From Nemertoderma westbladi (taxonomy: Eukaryota > Xenacoelomorpha > Nemertodermatida > Nemertodermatidae), in NCBI GenBank assembly GCA_032718475.1, contig JAUCBJ010002259.1:1-26651 (forward strand): a DNA stretch of 26,651 nucleotides, read 5' to 3'. Positions 9,266 to 18,389 of this stretch are shown here, in pieces. The position numbers and the translations under genes were made by a program. The notes beneath the pieces were generated by a model. The model saw nothing but the letters and a program-made list of their open reading frames with translations, was not told the origin of the DNA and searched no databases. The first letter of the stretch is position 1; each line of letters begins with the position of its first letter.

Positions 9266-10546
9266 CTTTGCATTAACAATATAAATATATTTTATGTTAA
9301 TAACTAAATAATATATATTTTTATATTTAGTTTCTGTATTTATGTTATTCAATTAATTTCATATTTATCTATGATATTATTAAGTGATTAATTATTACGT
9401 TCAGAACCCCGACAAGTTGACATATTGAAAGACTACAGTAAATTTCGGCGCTATTCATCATTAAAGACACTCCCTCGCACCGCGCTCGCACAAATTATCG
9501 TGGTCCATAACGCTGAAACAGTGGTAATTTTGTCTATTTGTGTCTATCTATATGTCTACAATGTTATGCATAATCATTTTAATTCCATATACTGTATTAC
9601 TTATAACAATGCTTTATAATTTTTTTATTCATTGACATTCCACAAATTATAACATCCGCAATTTTGTTTTGAGCAACGGTGATTTTTTGGATGAGTGTTG
9701 AACATTATTGGAGGTGGGGGTGGCGAAAATATGAGAAATTGCTTTCGATACTTTAGATTGAAAATATTTAATTTTCAAATAAAGGTAACGATCAGGTTAC
9801 AGTGCACCTTATTGCCACCTAATCTTCGATGATCTTAACTCGTACTGGCCTAGTAAAATGAAAGTGATACATGTTATATTCATATAAATGAAAATGTATG
9901 TTATATAAAGTACTAATAATATAAATTAAGTAACTAGCAATGTTCTAAAGAATAATATTACAATATTATTAGTGTAAAAAGTGCAGTAAATAAATGTTTA
10001 GGTTTCGAACAAAAACCATTCACATTTTTATTTTCATATTATTCTAAGTGAATAAAAATTAGTTTCAATTTAGTTATAGTCCCGTTGAAATTACTTAATA
10101 ATATATTAGCATCATTTTTTGGCTTGTTTTTTATTTAAACGCAGCCAGAGTTGCCTCTCTCAGCTAACTTCATCCACCAAGTAGCTAATACCAAACCACC
10201 CTGACCTAATAAATGAATATGTCACTTTAGGAGTGCGCGCAACCTTTGTAATACCTCCAATCCAAACAATAATAATGTTTAGCTTTGGCGCGGGTAGCAT
10301 TGCCTTGTCCTGGCTCTTCATTAGTGGTTGCTAGGCAATAAAGGAAACTTTGTGTTCTCCCTTAGAATTTTACAGGAAATAAAGTTGTGTAGTGCATAAA
10401 CAAAATATAATATAGCATATTATTACTGTAGTACTAAAGTGTTTGGTTTACAACTAGTAGTTCACAAAGTTTATACATCAATACTTACTCAATTGGAAGA
10501 AAATTATTATCCTAACTCTTAACAAAGTTATTAATAAACGATAGTA
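9266..10546. other. AT-rich intergenic region and putative promoter side of the CCDC42-like gene
   Basis: No coding exon, RNA gene or transposon was recognised. The last few hundred bases before 10547 presumably hold the promoter and 5'UTR of the coiled-coil gene. No unambiguous TATA box or other core element can be assigned by eye. Confidence 0.4.
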
Positions 10547-11671
10547 ATGGCAGCAGAAACCGAAATTCAATTAGAACTCGACCCACCAAAACGAAACATT
10601 TTTGTCACCCAACTGGGCGATGGTGGTGAGGATGGTGATGGGGAGGATATCAATAAATACCCGGTTGTCAAGGAGTCAGCTGACAAACTTATAGACACCG
10701 GGTTGAACACCATGCAGAGCACCCTTCTACTAAAGAAAGAAGTTGTAATTGAACGTGTCCACAGCGAACTTCTTGAGAAAAAACGTGAACATGAAGAAAA
10801 AATGAAAGCTTTTAATGTGAAACGGAAGGATTTAATGAGGAAGCAGCAGGCGTTTAAAGACAGAGTCGATAAATTCGACAAATTTATCAAAGAGAATGAT
10901 GCTAAGCGAGCTAGAGCGATACAGAAGTATCAAACTGAACAGCGACTGAACGATCACTTTAAACGCGAACATCGTGTCTTAACTGCGGAATTAGATGAAC
11001 TTAAAGATAGACATCATAAATTGATCGACAGACTTCAGCTTTCCAAGATATTCGAACTCTATATGGGTCGTGTGCTCGAGATATTGCCAGATAATTATCT
11101 GGAATTATCTGACACCATGAGTAATTCGCTGATGATGCGACATCGAACGTTGTACGGAGAGCACAGCACGCTGGTGGAACGGATGTCGCAACTGTCTGAC
11201 CAACTGAAAGCCGCGCAAACCGAACTCGACGATAAAGTCTACCGACACAACCAGAATAAACTCGTAATCAACAAGGATTTGGCGGAATTGCAACTAATGG
11301 CCGAACACAAGGCGGCCCGGAGCAAAGAGTTGGAGGAGTTAATGGCGCAGGATAAGGAATCGTTTCGGGACAAAATCACCGAGTTCGGGATGACGTTGCT
11401 GGCGATACGGAACCTAGCGGAACGTTGCCAGAAGCGACACGAACCCCCGGTGGAAGATCTCTCGTACGCCGAGATGTTGAAACGGATCGAGTTGTTTGTC
11501 ATAGAACGGGACGATGTTGAGAAGATGGCGGGATCCAAGGGCGGTAAAGTCTGGGACTACCAGACGACGACTCAATCGAAGAAAGACTTCCATTCCAGCG
11601 ATACAACAACTCGGTACAGTAGCAACGACAAACGGTCCGTTAAAAGTGCCGGCACATCCTACAGATTGTAG
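10547..11671 (+). CDS. CCDC42/CFAP73-family coiled-coil protein (DUF4200), single exon
   Basis: This 374-residue protein begins at an ATG with G at -3 and G at +4. An acidic N-terminal segment (residues about 22-36, GDGGEDGDGED) precedes a long, charged coiled coil from about 55 to 330. The DUF4200-type core is recognisable by LLLKKEVVIERV (about 60-71) and KFDKFIKENDAKRARA (about 109-124), then IFELYMGRVLEI (about 167-178) and a C-terminal RIELFVIERDDV (about 315-326). The last 45 residues are Ser/Thr/Lys-rich and probably disordered. Family members act in motile cilia and sperm: CFAP73 (MIA2) belongs to the MIA complex beside inner arm dynein f/I1, and CCDC42 is needed for sperm head-tail coupling. 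I cannot decide between the two subgroups. No intron interrupts the frame, although vertebrate relatives are multi-exonic. The 3' half is more GC-rich than the surroundings. No frameshift or premature stop is present, so the gene looks functional. Confidence 0.85.
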   Translation: MAAETEIQLELDPPKRNIFVTQLGDGGEDGDGEDINKYPVVKESADKLIDTGLNTMQSTLLLKKEVVIERVHSELLEKKREHEEKMKAFNVKRKDLMRKQQAFKDRVDKFDKFIKENDAKRARAIQKYQTEQRLNDHFKREHRVLTAELDELKDRHHKLIDRLQLSKIFELYMGRVLEILPDNYLELSDTMSNSLMMRHRTLYGEHSTLVERMSQLSDQLKAAQTELDDKVYRHNQNKLVINKDLAELQLMAEHKAARSKELEELMAQDKESFRDKITEFGMTLLAIRNLAERCQKRHEPPVEDLSYAEMLKRIELFVIERDDVEKMAGSKGGKVWDYQTTTQSKKDFHSSDTTTRYSSNDKRSVKSAGTSYRL

Positions 11672-11816
11672 TTGGGATAAAAAATACATCAATATAGGTG
11701 ACAGTTTTTGGACAGGTGACGGTTAAAACAGGTTTTGTACTTGTTGATAATCATGTCATTTTTACGGAAACCTACTCTGCTGATATCAGAATATAAATTT
11801 AGAATCTATTGCATAG

Positions 11817-11822
11817 AATAAA
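11817..11822 (+). promoter_or_regulatory. Candidate polyadenylation signal AATAAA
   Basis: A perfect AATAAA lies about 145 bases after the stop of the CCDC42/CFAP73-like gene, giving a plausible short 3'UTR. In AT-rich DNA such hexamers also occur by chance. Confidence 0.4.
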
Positions 11823-12270
11823 CAATATAATATTCATAATAGATAATAAAGGGTTAAGGGCCTATTGACTTTGTATTATTACATTTGTTAGCCCAAGAAT
11901 GAGGAGTTGACACTGTACGAGGTACGACATACAATAAATACGTGATTTTATGAATAATTTGTGTCTAATATTAAAATTAAACAGTAATTTTTATTGGTTG
12001 TTTCCCAGTAAAGGAGCTTTTATAATAATGACCAAACTCAGTAACTGCTCGGTAGGCCCATCTATCCCTGTTTCAAATCTCATTCATTCTCATTGAGATT
12101 GATACGTTATATATAATTCCCATGCTCACTCCGCTCACAGTTTTATCATTAAATGCGTATTATGAATAATTTATTGATATTCGCTGTTGTTTGATCTTCG
12201 CAGCACGTTGTCTGTGGGAAGCTGTTGCCATTTTGGTGGCGCAAGACTATCATATAGTTAGTTGAACACA
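11823..12270. other. Non-coding spacer, no gene seen
   Basis: AT-rich sequence lies between the coiled-coil gene and the family 2 LINE. No exon, RNA or repeat is recognised. Confidence 0.4.
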
Positions 12271-12300
12271 ACATGTCTGACATTTTGATTGCGAATACTA
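12271..12300 (+). repeat. Direct repeat flanking the family 2 LINE region, left copy
   Basis: ACATGTCTGACATTTTGAT then TGCGAATA matches ACATGTCAGACATTTTGAT then GGCGAATA at 14364-14390 with two substitutions. The copies bracket the minus-strand LINE and its neighbouring repeat. They are too long to be an ordinary LINE target duplication. Confidence 0.5.
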
Positions 12301-12365
12301 CTAGGATCGGCATGCTGCATTGCCGCTGCATACTACTAGGATCGGCATGCTGCATTGCAGTTGCA
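12296..12365 (-). repeat. 35-bp tandem duplication at the 3' end of the family 2 LINE
   Basis: Two 35-base units containing TACTACTAGGATCGGCATGC and CTGCATTGC abut each other just beyond the stop codon of the minus-strand LINE frame. Short tandem 3' tails are typical of several LINE clades, so this probably marks the element's 3' end. Confidence 0.6.
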
Positions 12366-14060
12366 TTTTTAAGAATGCTGTGCCGGCTTGTCGACAAAAT
12401 TGCGCCGCCACAACTCCCTATCACCCATGACATTTGCTAGATCATCCGCATCTTCAAGGCCAGTGTCCTTTAAGATGCGTCTCAAGTAAGTCATTGGCTG
12501 TCCACCATGCTTATTCACTCCCCATGAGGCTGCCAAAGTACAAGATTATGCACTGGCTGGTCCTCACGGCGAAAGCAATGTCCTGCAAAGCGGAGGCGAT
12601 TTTGTTCCAGTGTCAAGCTTGGGGGAACCAATGAGACACCTCCAATGTTATATAGTGTCTGGTTGGAGATGTGTGCATTGTACCAATGACCAATGTACAA
12701 TGAACCCGGCGTAGCATTCTTGTGAATGTGCCATCCAGAGATTTGGTGTCCTCAGCAGTTAGAGCCCAGCATGGACTCCCATAGAGGAGTACTGGAACTA
12801 CTGCTGCTCTAAATAATCGGACCTTAAGTTTCCGATTAATTCTCGGTGACTTCCAAATCCCGGAAAGTCTATTCAAGGCTGCCCATGTCTTTTCCTTACG
12901 TATTCGAAGGTCCTCACCTGACTTCCGGATCCATAATCCCAGGTAACAGAAGTCGTCCACATGCTCAAGCATACCATCCTTTGAGCTTATGCTCATCCGA
13001 TCAGAGACTTGCTGAGGACTTTCAAAGTTAACTGTCAACATTTTGGTCTTTCTGGAGTTAATAAAAAGACCAACACTAGAAGCAGCATGTTCTAATGAGC
13101 TGAGGAGCCGTTGGGCTCCCTCTAGTAATTCTGAGAGTACTCCTAAGTCATCAGCAAAGTCTAGATCAGTTAGGTACTTGGCAGGATTTCCTCGACTTCT
13201 GGAGCCAGTAGGTGGAGTTATCATCACCCCATCATCATTATGATGATCTAAGGACATGCGTAGAACATAGTCAACAACAATTATGAACAAGAATGGTGTG
13301 TCTCCCAGGAGGACGCCCCATAACACTTCAAATGGTTCTGTGTCACCGTCAACAATAGACACAAATGTTGTCGAACCATCGTATACTGATCTGATTGCTG
13401 CAATAATTTCATCAGGAATCCCATATAATGAAAGTATGCTGAACATGCGTGAGCGAGAGACTGAATCAAAGGCCTTGAAGAAGTCAACAAAGATAACAGC
13501 CAAAGCCTGTCTTTCTTTTTTTATAACTCTTCAATTATCCGTCAAAGTGCCAAAATGGGCTCCATGGTCCCACAACCTTTAAGGAACGAACCCATTCTGA
13601 TTTCCATGGAGCAGTCTCTCAATGGGATCCCTGATGCGATTTAATAGAATTCTATTGTATAGCTTTGCAGCAATCGAGATCAATGAGATTCCCCGAAAAG
13701 AACCATAGAGTGTTAGGTTGCCCTTCTTGGGAACTGGCACCAACTTATTTGTTTTCATTTCTTGTGGGACTCTTGTTGTTCGGTACATGTCTACTATGAT
13801 AGGATAGATGAGCTTTAAACACTTATGTATTTTAAAGACCTCAGGGGAACACCATCTACTCCACTGGCACGATTGGTCTTAATGCTCTTTGCAGCAGCCT
13901 TCACTTCAGCAAAGGAGATATCGCCAATGGGAATATCTGGGAGTACAGACTTAGACACTATAAAGTTATCGGGCAATACCCTGTCATTATTGAGGAGCTT
14001 TTCAAAGGGGGGCCTTCGAAACCTATCAGAGGTGGTGGCGCAAAACTCAGAGTTGAACAC
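12366..14060 (-). pseudogene. Broken LINE (family 2) reverse transcriptase, minus strand
   Basis: On the minus strand, from 14060 downwards, the reading passes between frames several times. It starts with an SIKTNRASGVDGVP segment, then an RT stretch VPVPKKGNL and SLISIAAKLYNRIL (about 13.6-13.75 kb). Motif A follows as FVDFFKAFDSVS (about 13.49 kb), then a damaged motif B, GVLLGDTPFLF, that is shorter than GVLQGD-type relatives. Motif C is DLDFADDLG (FADD at 13147-13158). The C-terminus includes NRLRFAGHCFRR and TYLRRILKDTGLEDAD, ending at a stop at 12369-12371. Frameshifts and stops lie around 13.5-13.58 kb and about 12.65 kb. No endonuclease domain is present, so the copy is 5'-truncated as well as inactive. 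It is clearly a different lineage from the LINEs at 18-20 kb and 23-25 kb; I do not assign a clade. Confidence 0.9.
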
Positions 14061-14395
14061 GTTCGTGGGGCGTCGCGCAGCACGCGAACTTTAGCAAGTT
14101 CGAAACAAGTTCGATTTGATCTGGAGTCAAAAGTTAGAGAGGTATTTGCCCGTAACATTAAAAATATTGGAACTTTTTCTGTAGTATGCTCATACAAAAT
14201 TTGTTTGAAAATGGTTAAAAAAATTTCCAAATTTATCTACGAATGAATTTTTCATTACAGACAGACAGACGGACAGACAAACAGACAGACGGACATGAAA
14301 TTTGGCCCTATTTACTAATTATAATTGTGCGCTGAGGCTCGCCCTGATTGCGTGGCTCGCCCCACATGTCAGACATTTTGATGGCGAATAACTAA
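14056..14395 (+). mobile_element. Dispersed element with CACGTTCGTGGGG end, copy 1
   Basis: The segment starts GAACACGTTCGTGGGG followed by GTCGCGCAGCACG. It contains an ACAGACAGACGGACAG tract around 14260-14295 and ends GGCTCGCCCCAC near 14364. The same start is found at 16570, and in reverse orientation at 26446-26476. The reverse complement of its right end (GTGGGGCGAG, then GGCGAGCC) is found at 25443-25470 beside a GTCTGTCTGTCC tract. Both ends thus carry GTGGGG pointing inward from the terminus, suggesting a non-autonomous element with short imperfect inverted termini. There is no coding capacity. It abuts the truncated 5' end of the family 2 LINE. Confidence 0.5.
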
Positions 14396-14765
14396 CATAG
14401 AGTAGAACACGTCGGTTTTCTATAAATTGAGTGGGGTTGATGAGTCGTATAATATTAATCACGTTCACATTGGTGGATTATGGAAGAAATAAAAGGTTTA
14501 TTTGCGAAGAAATCTTTCCTGATTTTATGAATAATGATTAGGCGAACCTTATTATTCCCCATACTAAACCGGACAGATCGCACGTACTTTCGGGACGCCA
14601 ATAAGGTTTTTAAATCTAACTGCTACATGGAAACTGTCATAATATAACTTATCTGAGATAAAATTCCGCCAGCTAATATTTTATCTTTTACCTAATAATG
14701 TAAGTAAATAAGTACAACAGTAAGTTATTATTGAAAATTAGTAATTTGCGTGTATATATTTATAT
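14396..14765. other. Non-coding AT-rich spacer
   Basis: No exon or repeat was recognised. A word GTTGATGAGTC near 14429 resembles part of a hammerhead ribozyme core, but the rest of the motif is absent. Confidence 0.4.
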
Positions 14766-14850
14766 ATAATTACATCTCTACCGTTGAGTCTGGTATTGTC
14801 TCTCACTCAGCGTACAGTAATTACGTTTGATGTTTGTCTTAATAAATTAT
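14766..14850 (+). mobile_element. Relic of the LINE family 1 3'UTR
   Basis: The stretch TTACATCTCTACCGTTGAGT, then CTGGTATTGTC and AGTAATTACGTTT, corresponds to TTACATCTTTATCGTTGAGT, then CGGACATTGTC and TGTAATTACGTTT in the 3'UTR at about 8904-8962. It is more diverged than the other copies and lacks both the coding part and the terminal block. Confidence 0.6.
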
Positions 14851-14860
14851 TTTTTTTTAA

Positions 14861-14980
14861 GCAAACGTTTGGTCTATTTGTGACATTGCTGGGCTTCCAA
14901 TCAGGCGTCCCTGGTTCGATCCCTAGATGGGCCTTAACGAGCCTAAAAAATTATCCCATTATTATTATTATTATTATTAG
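14861..14980 (+). mobile_element. tRNA-derived SINE (family A), short copy with (ATT)n tail
   Basis: A degenerate box A, TGGTCTATTTG, at 14870 is followed by GGGCTTCCAATCAGG and box B GTTCGATCC at 14914-14922, then CTAGATGGG as in the other family A copies. The SINE body is almost absent. Instead the element passes into TTATCCCATT and an ATT trinucleotide tail at about 14959-14980. Confidence 0.65.
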
Positions 14981-15526
14981 AATAGCGGGTATTTTTTAAA
15001 CCTTATAATCGTTTGAATGTTAGTCATCATTACTGTATAATATTAGCGCTAATATTCCCAAAAAATAAATAAACTTCGATTTGCTATTGTTCATACTGTA
15101 ATTAGCACTTTTAAAGCATTTACGGACTGTCGTAACGCTATAAAGTGCTATTTATATCTAACCCTATCTAATTAATCTAGCCCTTTCTGTAATGACAGTC
15201 AATTAGAGCCTAGGCCTACATTACGGATTCCATTCAAATTTCCAACAAATCTTTATACATCCGGTATGCCCATTGTGCATCAGACATCAGACTGTAGGCG
15301 ATGTGACTTTGTCATCCGTATGAAAAGCAAATATTCGATTTGCTCATACAGGCGCCTATATAAACACAATCAATATATTGCACAATTCAAAACTACATCA
15401 ACTCTCTCTGTTATAATAAATATTTATATCATTGAGTGGAAAGTAACACTTTTCAACGTCTCGCTCCCGTTGTTTACATGAAAGTAAATGAGGGATATCA
15501 ACGCTGAATAGTATCCTCTTCTAAAA
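14981..15526. other. Non-coding stretch, no gene seen
   Basis: AT-rich DNA with one CCTAGGCCTACATTAC palindromic patch near 15210. No exon-like sequence is supported. Confidence 0.35.
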
Positions 15527-15919
15527 ATGATGTACGCATTTTTGTTAATGGCCCAAAATGATCGCAAACACCAACTACTGTATGTGTTTAGTGGGATTAA
15601 AAAAATAATTGAATTAAATTTAAAACATCAAGGAAAGTGTCACAGGTTTTTGTTACATTTAACAAAAACAATAAACAAAACTTTATTTATTTCAATTACA
15701 ACCAAGTTGCGCTATGGAGACTTGTGGTCAATGTATCATACTGCAGTATCTGTATTGTTTAAGAATAATACAGTAGATGAGATTGATAAAAATGTATATG
15801 AATTAGGCCTACTAAAACAACTGTATGGAAAACATACACTTTCATTGTTTATCAAGGACATTGTTGACTTTTCAACGGCTATATCGCTTAGATATGGTCG
15901 TGATTTTTTGATATTTTGA
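15527..15919 (+). CDS. Hypothetical protein, 130 residues, unidentified
   Basis: An ATG-initiated frame of 130 codons stands out because long open frames are rare in this AT-rich, non-repetitive stretch. The composition is protein-like, with alternating hydrophobic and charged residues, two cysteines at most, and predicted helical segments such as LKQLYGKHTLSLFIKDIV near the C-terminus. It has no clear signal peptide and no motif that I recognise. A second ATG follows the first directly. It could be a real single-exon gene, one exon of a larger gene, or a fragment of an unrecognised mobile element. A chance frame cannot be excluded. The candidate signal-peptide exon 400 bases downstream is on the same strand, but nothing links the two. 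Confidence 0.3.
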   Translation: MMYAFLLMAQNDRKHQLLYVFSGIKKIIELNLKHQGKCHRFLLHLTKTINKTLFISITTKLRYGDLWSMYHTAVSVLFKNNTVDEIDKNVYELGLLKQLYGKHTLSLFIKDIVDFSTAISLRYGRDFLIF

Positions 15920-16297
15920 ATCTATTTAATATATAATAAACATTAGTTTCAGGCCGAATTTATATATTTTTTTTAATGTTCGTTAAATTTAGTGATAAAA
16001 TTCACCAGCAATTATCTATCGACCTTGTTTATTGAACTATTTATAGTTTGTCACTTGTATTGTCCAACAACTACTGAAACAGGGATTTTCAAGACATACT
16101 AAATCTTTGCATACACTCTTTATAAGGTAAGTACTATACCTAACTCAATTACTGTTACAGTACTATCAGTAGTGCAGGTAACAGTAGGGGCCTACGCCTA
16201 CTATGTTTTAGGCCCTACAGATACTGATACTGATACCCAGATTTAGTATGGGCGAATGCCCCACATGTGTATCAAAATGATGCTTTTATTTTTCTAG
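15920..16297. other. Non-coding AT-rich stretch ending in a splice-acceptor-like tract
   Basis: No coding signal was found. The last bases, TTTTATTTTTCTAG, form a good pyrimidine tract plus AG that would serve as the 3' splice site of the exon starting at 16298. Confidence 0.4.
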
Positions 16298-16413
16298 GGG
16301 ACCCAATGGAGAGAGCTGCCTTATTCCACGTTCTGCTGTTCGTAATAATCCTCGCCAATGTTTCAAGAGCATTAAAAACGAATTCAATCAAGAAAAATGA
16401 CAACGTGTTCAAG
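16298..16413 (+). CDS. Candidate first coding exon with signal peptide
   Basis: A splice-acceptor-like TTTTATTTTTCTAG ends at 16297. An ATG at 16306 opens 36 codons that run exactly to AAG|GTATTT, a donor-like site at 16413/16414 in phase 0. The peptide begins MERAALFHVLLFVIILANVS, a textbook signal peptide: a charged start, a hydrophobic core of about 13 residues, and small residues at a likely cleavage site after ...VSRA. The mature part starts LKTNSIKKNDNVFK. The exon is richer in G+C than its flanks. If real, it begins a secreted or membrane protein whose later exons lie further right; I could not identify them in the window. Without the splice, the frame continues only to 16497. This is a prediction from local signals only. 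Confidence 0.4.
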
Positions 16414-16569
16414 GTATTTAATATATTAAAAATTATATTGTTTCCTCGCCCCACAGTACTAAGTGAGATAAAGAGAGAGATATACATTAAATCATAAAAA
16501 GTTGTATTACAAACAAAATTGTACTGTACATCGTTTAACTAATCTCATTTAGTATTATTACCGTCATAG

Positions 16570-16604
16570 AACACGTTCGTGGGGCCTTCGCGCAGCACGA
16601 GGCT
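16570..16604 (+). repeat. Solitary end of the CACGTTCGTGGGG element
   Basis: AACACGTTCGTGGGG followed by CCTTCGCGCAGCACGAG matches the starts at 14056 and (reversed) 26446-26476. The interior characteristic of the element is not seen next to it, so this is a fragment. Confidence 0.6.
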
Positions 16605-16708
16605 TACTTATGAGATACAGATTAATATTTAGCGATTCTACTGTATCACAATTTCGGCATTTATTAAATTTAACCAAACACCAGTAAATCAAAGAGATGG
16701 GAATAAAG

Positions 16709-16728
16709 CCCCCCCCCCCCCCCCCCCC
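16709..16728 (+). repeat. Poly-C run of 20 bases
   Basis: A homopolymer of 20 C followed by a pyrimidine-rich stretch. The exact length is prone to sequencing error. Confidence 0.85.
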
Positions 16729-16729
16729 T

Positions 16730-17440
16730 CCTTCAACCTCCCTCTTAATCTGCACCATCCCAACCCAATGGTACACATAGGATTGATAAAAGGCAGGTAT
16801 TAATTTGAAATTTGTGTTTTAAAAGTAATATATTTTATTTATTTTTAATAACAATTATTATTAGTATTATTGGTAACATGTTAAGTTAAACTTATAAAGT
16901 AATATATTAAATGTTTTAGGCGTGGAGGTGACCAAATTTGTAAGAAATAATAAAACGTACCTTATGCCTGATAGTATTGATACTGAGATATTAATTTATC
17001 ATGTCAACGCCTCAACAAAATTATTTAGCTAATTATTATAAAGGATAACGATTAAATACTCAGCCAATCATTTTGTAAGGTTAACACAATAAGCAAGGAA
17101 GCTCTCTTATTAGTCTGGCACCTTACAAGGCTAAATGTATATCACGACATTACAAGGCTACCTAATGAGTAGTGGTGTACTGGTGGTTGGACTGGTGGGG
17201 TATTTTAATAACTTAATTACGTTTAGATCAAATAAAAACACATTTCTTAAAGCAAATCACTTGAACTAATTAAAAACTATAATGGAATGGAGTATGGGGA
17301 TTACAGCTGTATAATTTTTAAGTACAATTATTTAAATCGATTAATAAATAAATAATATATAATTTAATAAATAAATAAATTATTTAAACACGATTTCGCA
17401 CTGTGTGGAAACCCAAATATATTATACTATTTATTACTTA
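16730..17440. other. Non-coding AT-rich stretch, no gene seen
   Basis: Very AT-rich DNA with TAAATAAATAAAT-type simple sequence near 17340-17390. No later exon for the signal-peptide candidate could be identified. Confidence 0.4.
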
Positions 17441-17561
17441 ATTGAATAGCGCGAAACACGCCGGATATGCGTCGGAGATGGAGAACAATGCCGACCGCCG
17501 ACACCATGTTGCAGGGGATGCACGGAGCAGTGGAACAGTTACGTATTCCGTGAAGAACGGG

Positions 17562-17659
17562 GTTTCTGGGGGTTTCAACCCTGTACTTGTGTCTGCAAGT
17601 CGTGCTAGTTTCTGGAGGGGTTTCAACCCTGCAATCGCTTGTGTCAGCAAGTCGTGCTA
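17562..17659 (+). repeat. Two-unit tandem repeat in a GC-rich island
   Basis: Units of 46 and 52 bases (17562-17607 and 17608-17659) share GTTTCTGG, GGGTTTCAACCCTG, CTTGTGTC and GCAAGTCGTGCTA. The surrounding 17445-17660 is GC-rich and carries a 72-codon open frame of no recognised family. The GGGTT...AACCC words could form short hairpins. Confidence 0.6.
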
Positions 17660-18084
17660 AACATAACCGAAGGACTTTCTTTAGTGTTCCGAGTTGACAA
17701 TTATATTAATTATTGTTAGGATTGAAATATAATTGATTATAAATCTATATGTAGGTCTACCAACGATATAACATTATTATACAGCACTACGGAATATTTG
17801 TAAGCAAGTTTATTGCACTTTCTGTGGTCAATTTGAAACTTTGAGCTATCAGCAAACGGTTATAATTAGACTATGGCCGTTTTCAAAAAATTATAATTTT
17901 TCGCTGAGATGGCTTCTGTCTATCCCAGTCTATCACGAAGGCTCCACTTGTGTCTTGTAGTGAAATCTGAAAAGCTGAATATTGAATCTATTTTAATGGA
18001 AATTTAACCTTATAGTAGGCCAACCACTATTCTGGCCTCTTCTAGCTCTTGGATTTATAATCAGAATAATATTAATAAAAAATG
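17660..18084. other. Non-coding, with a dispersed repeat fragment (copy 2) near 17822-17880
   Basis: GAGCTATCAGCAAAC then GGTTATAATTAGACTAT near 17843-17875 is the partner of the fragment at 8105-8156. The rest is AT-rich with no gene. Confidence 0.45.
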
Positions 18085-18389
18085 CGTTTTTGAAACTTTC
18101 TATGAGGACTATCTTAAATTAAAATCTACAAACATCATAAAACTAAAATCGTACCGAAAAAAATTCAACCAAAAAAGCCCTGGATGATTAATCAGATGCA
18201 CTAAAAACAAAAATAAACTGTAAGGCCTACAGGTCTTATATGGTTAGAATCAAATGCAAAGCGCTATAAGTTATATTGGAACACTTTATTAAAAACCCTA
18301 CGCATTGCAGAAAAAAAAATATTATGAAAACAGGTTTTCAAATGCAACAAATGACATTAGAAAAACATGGAAAACTATGAACTAATATT

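Noticed and set aside
10567-11692. Several antisense frames over the CCDC42/CFAP73-like gene
   Set aside because: They are shadows of a clearly recognisable coiled-coil gene on the plus strand.
14429-14480. Possible hammerhead ribozyme (GTTGATGAGTC)
   Set aside because: The core reads TTGATGA instead of CTGATGA, and no properly spaced GAAA plus pairing stems could be found.
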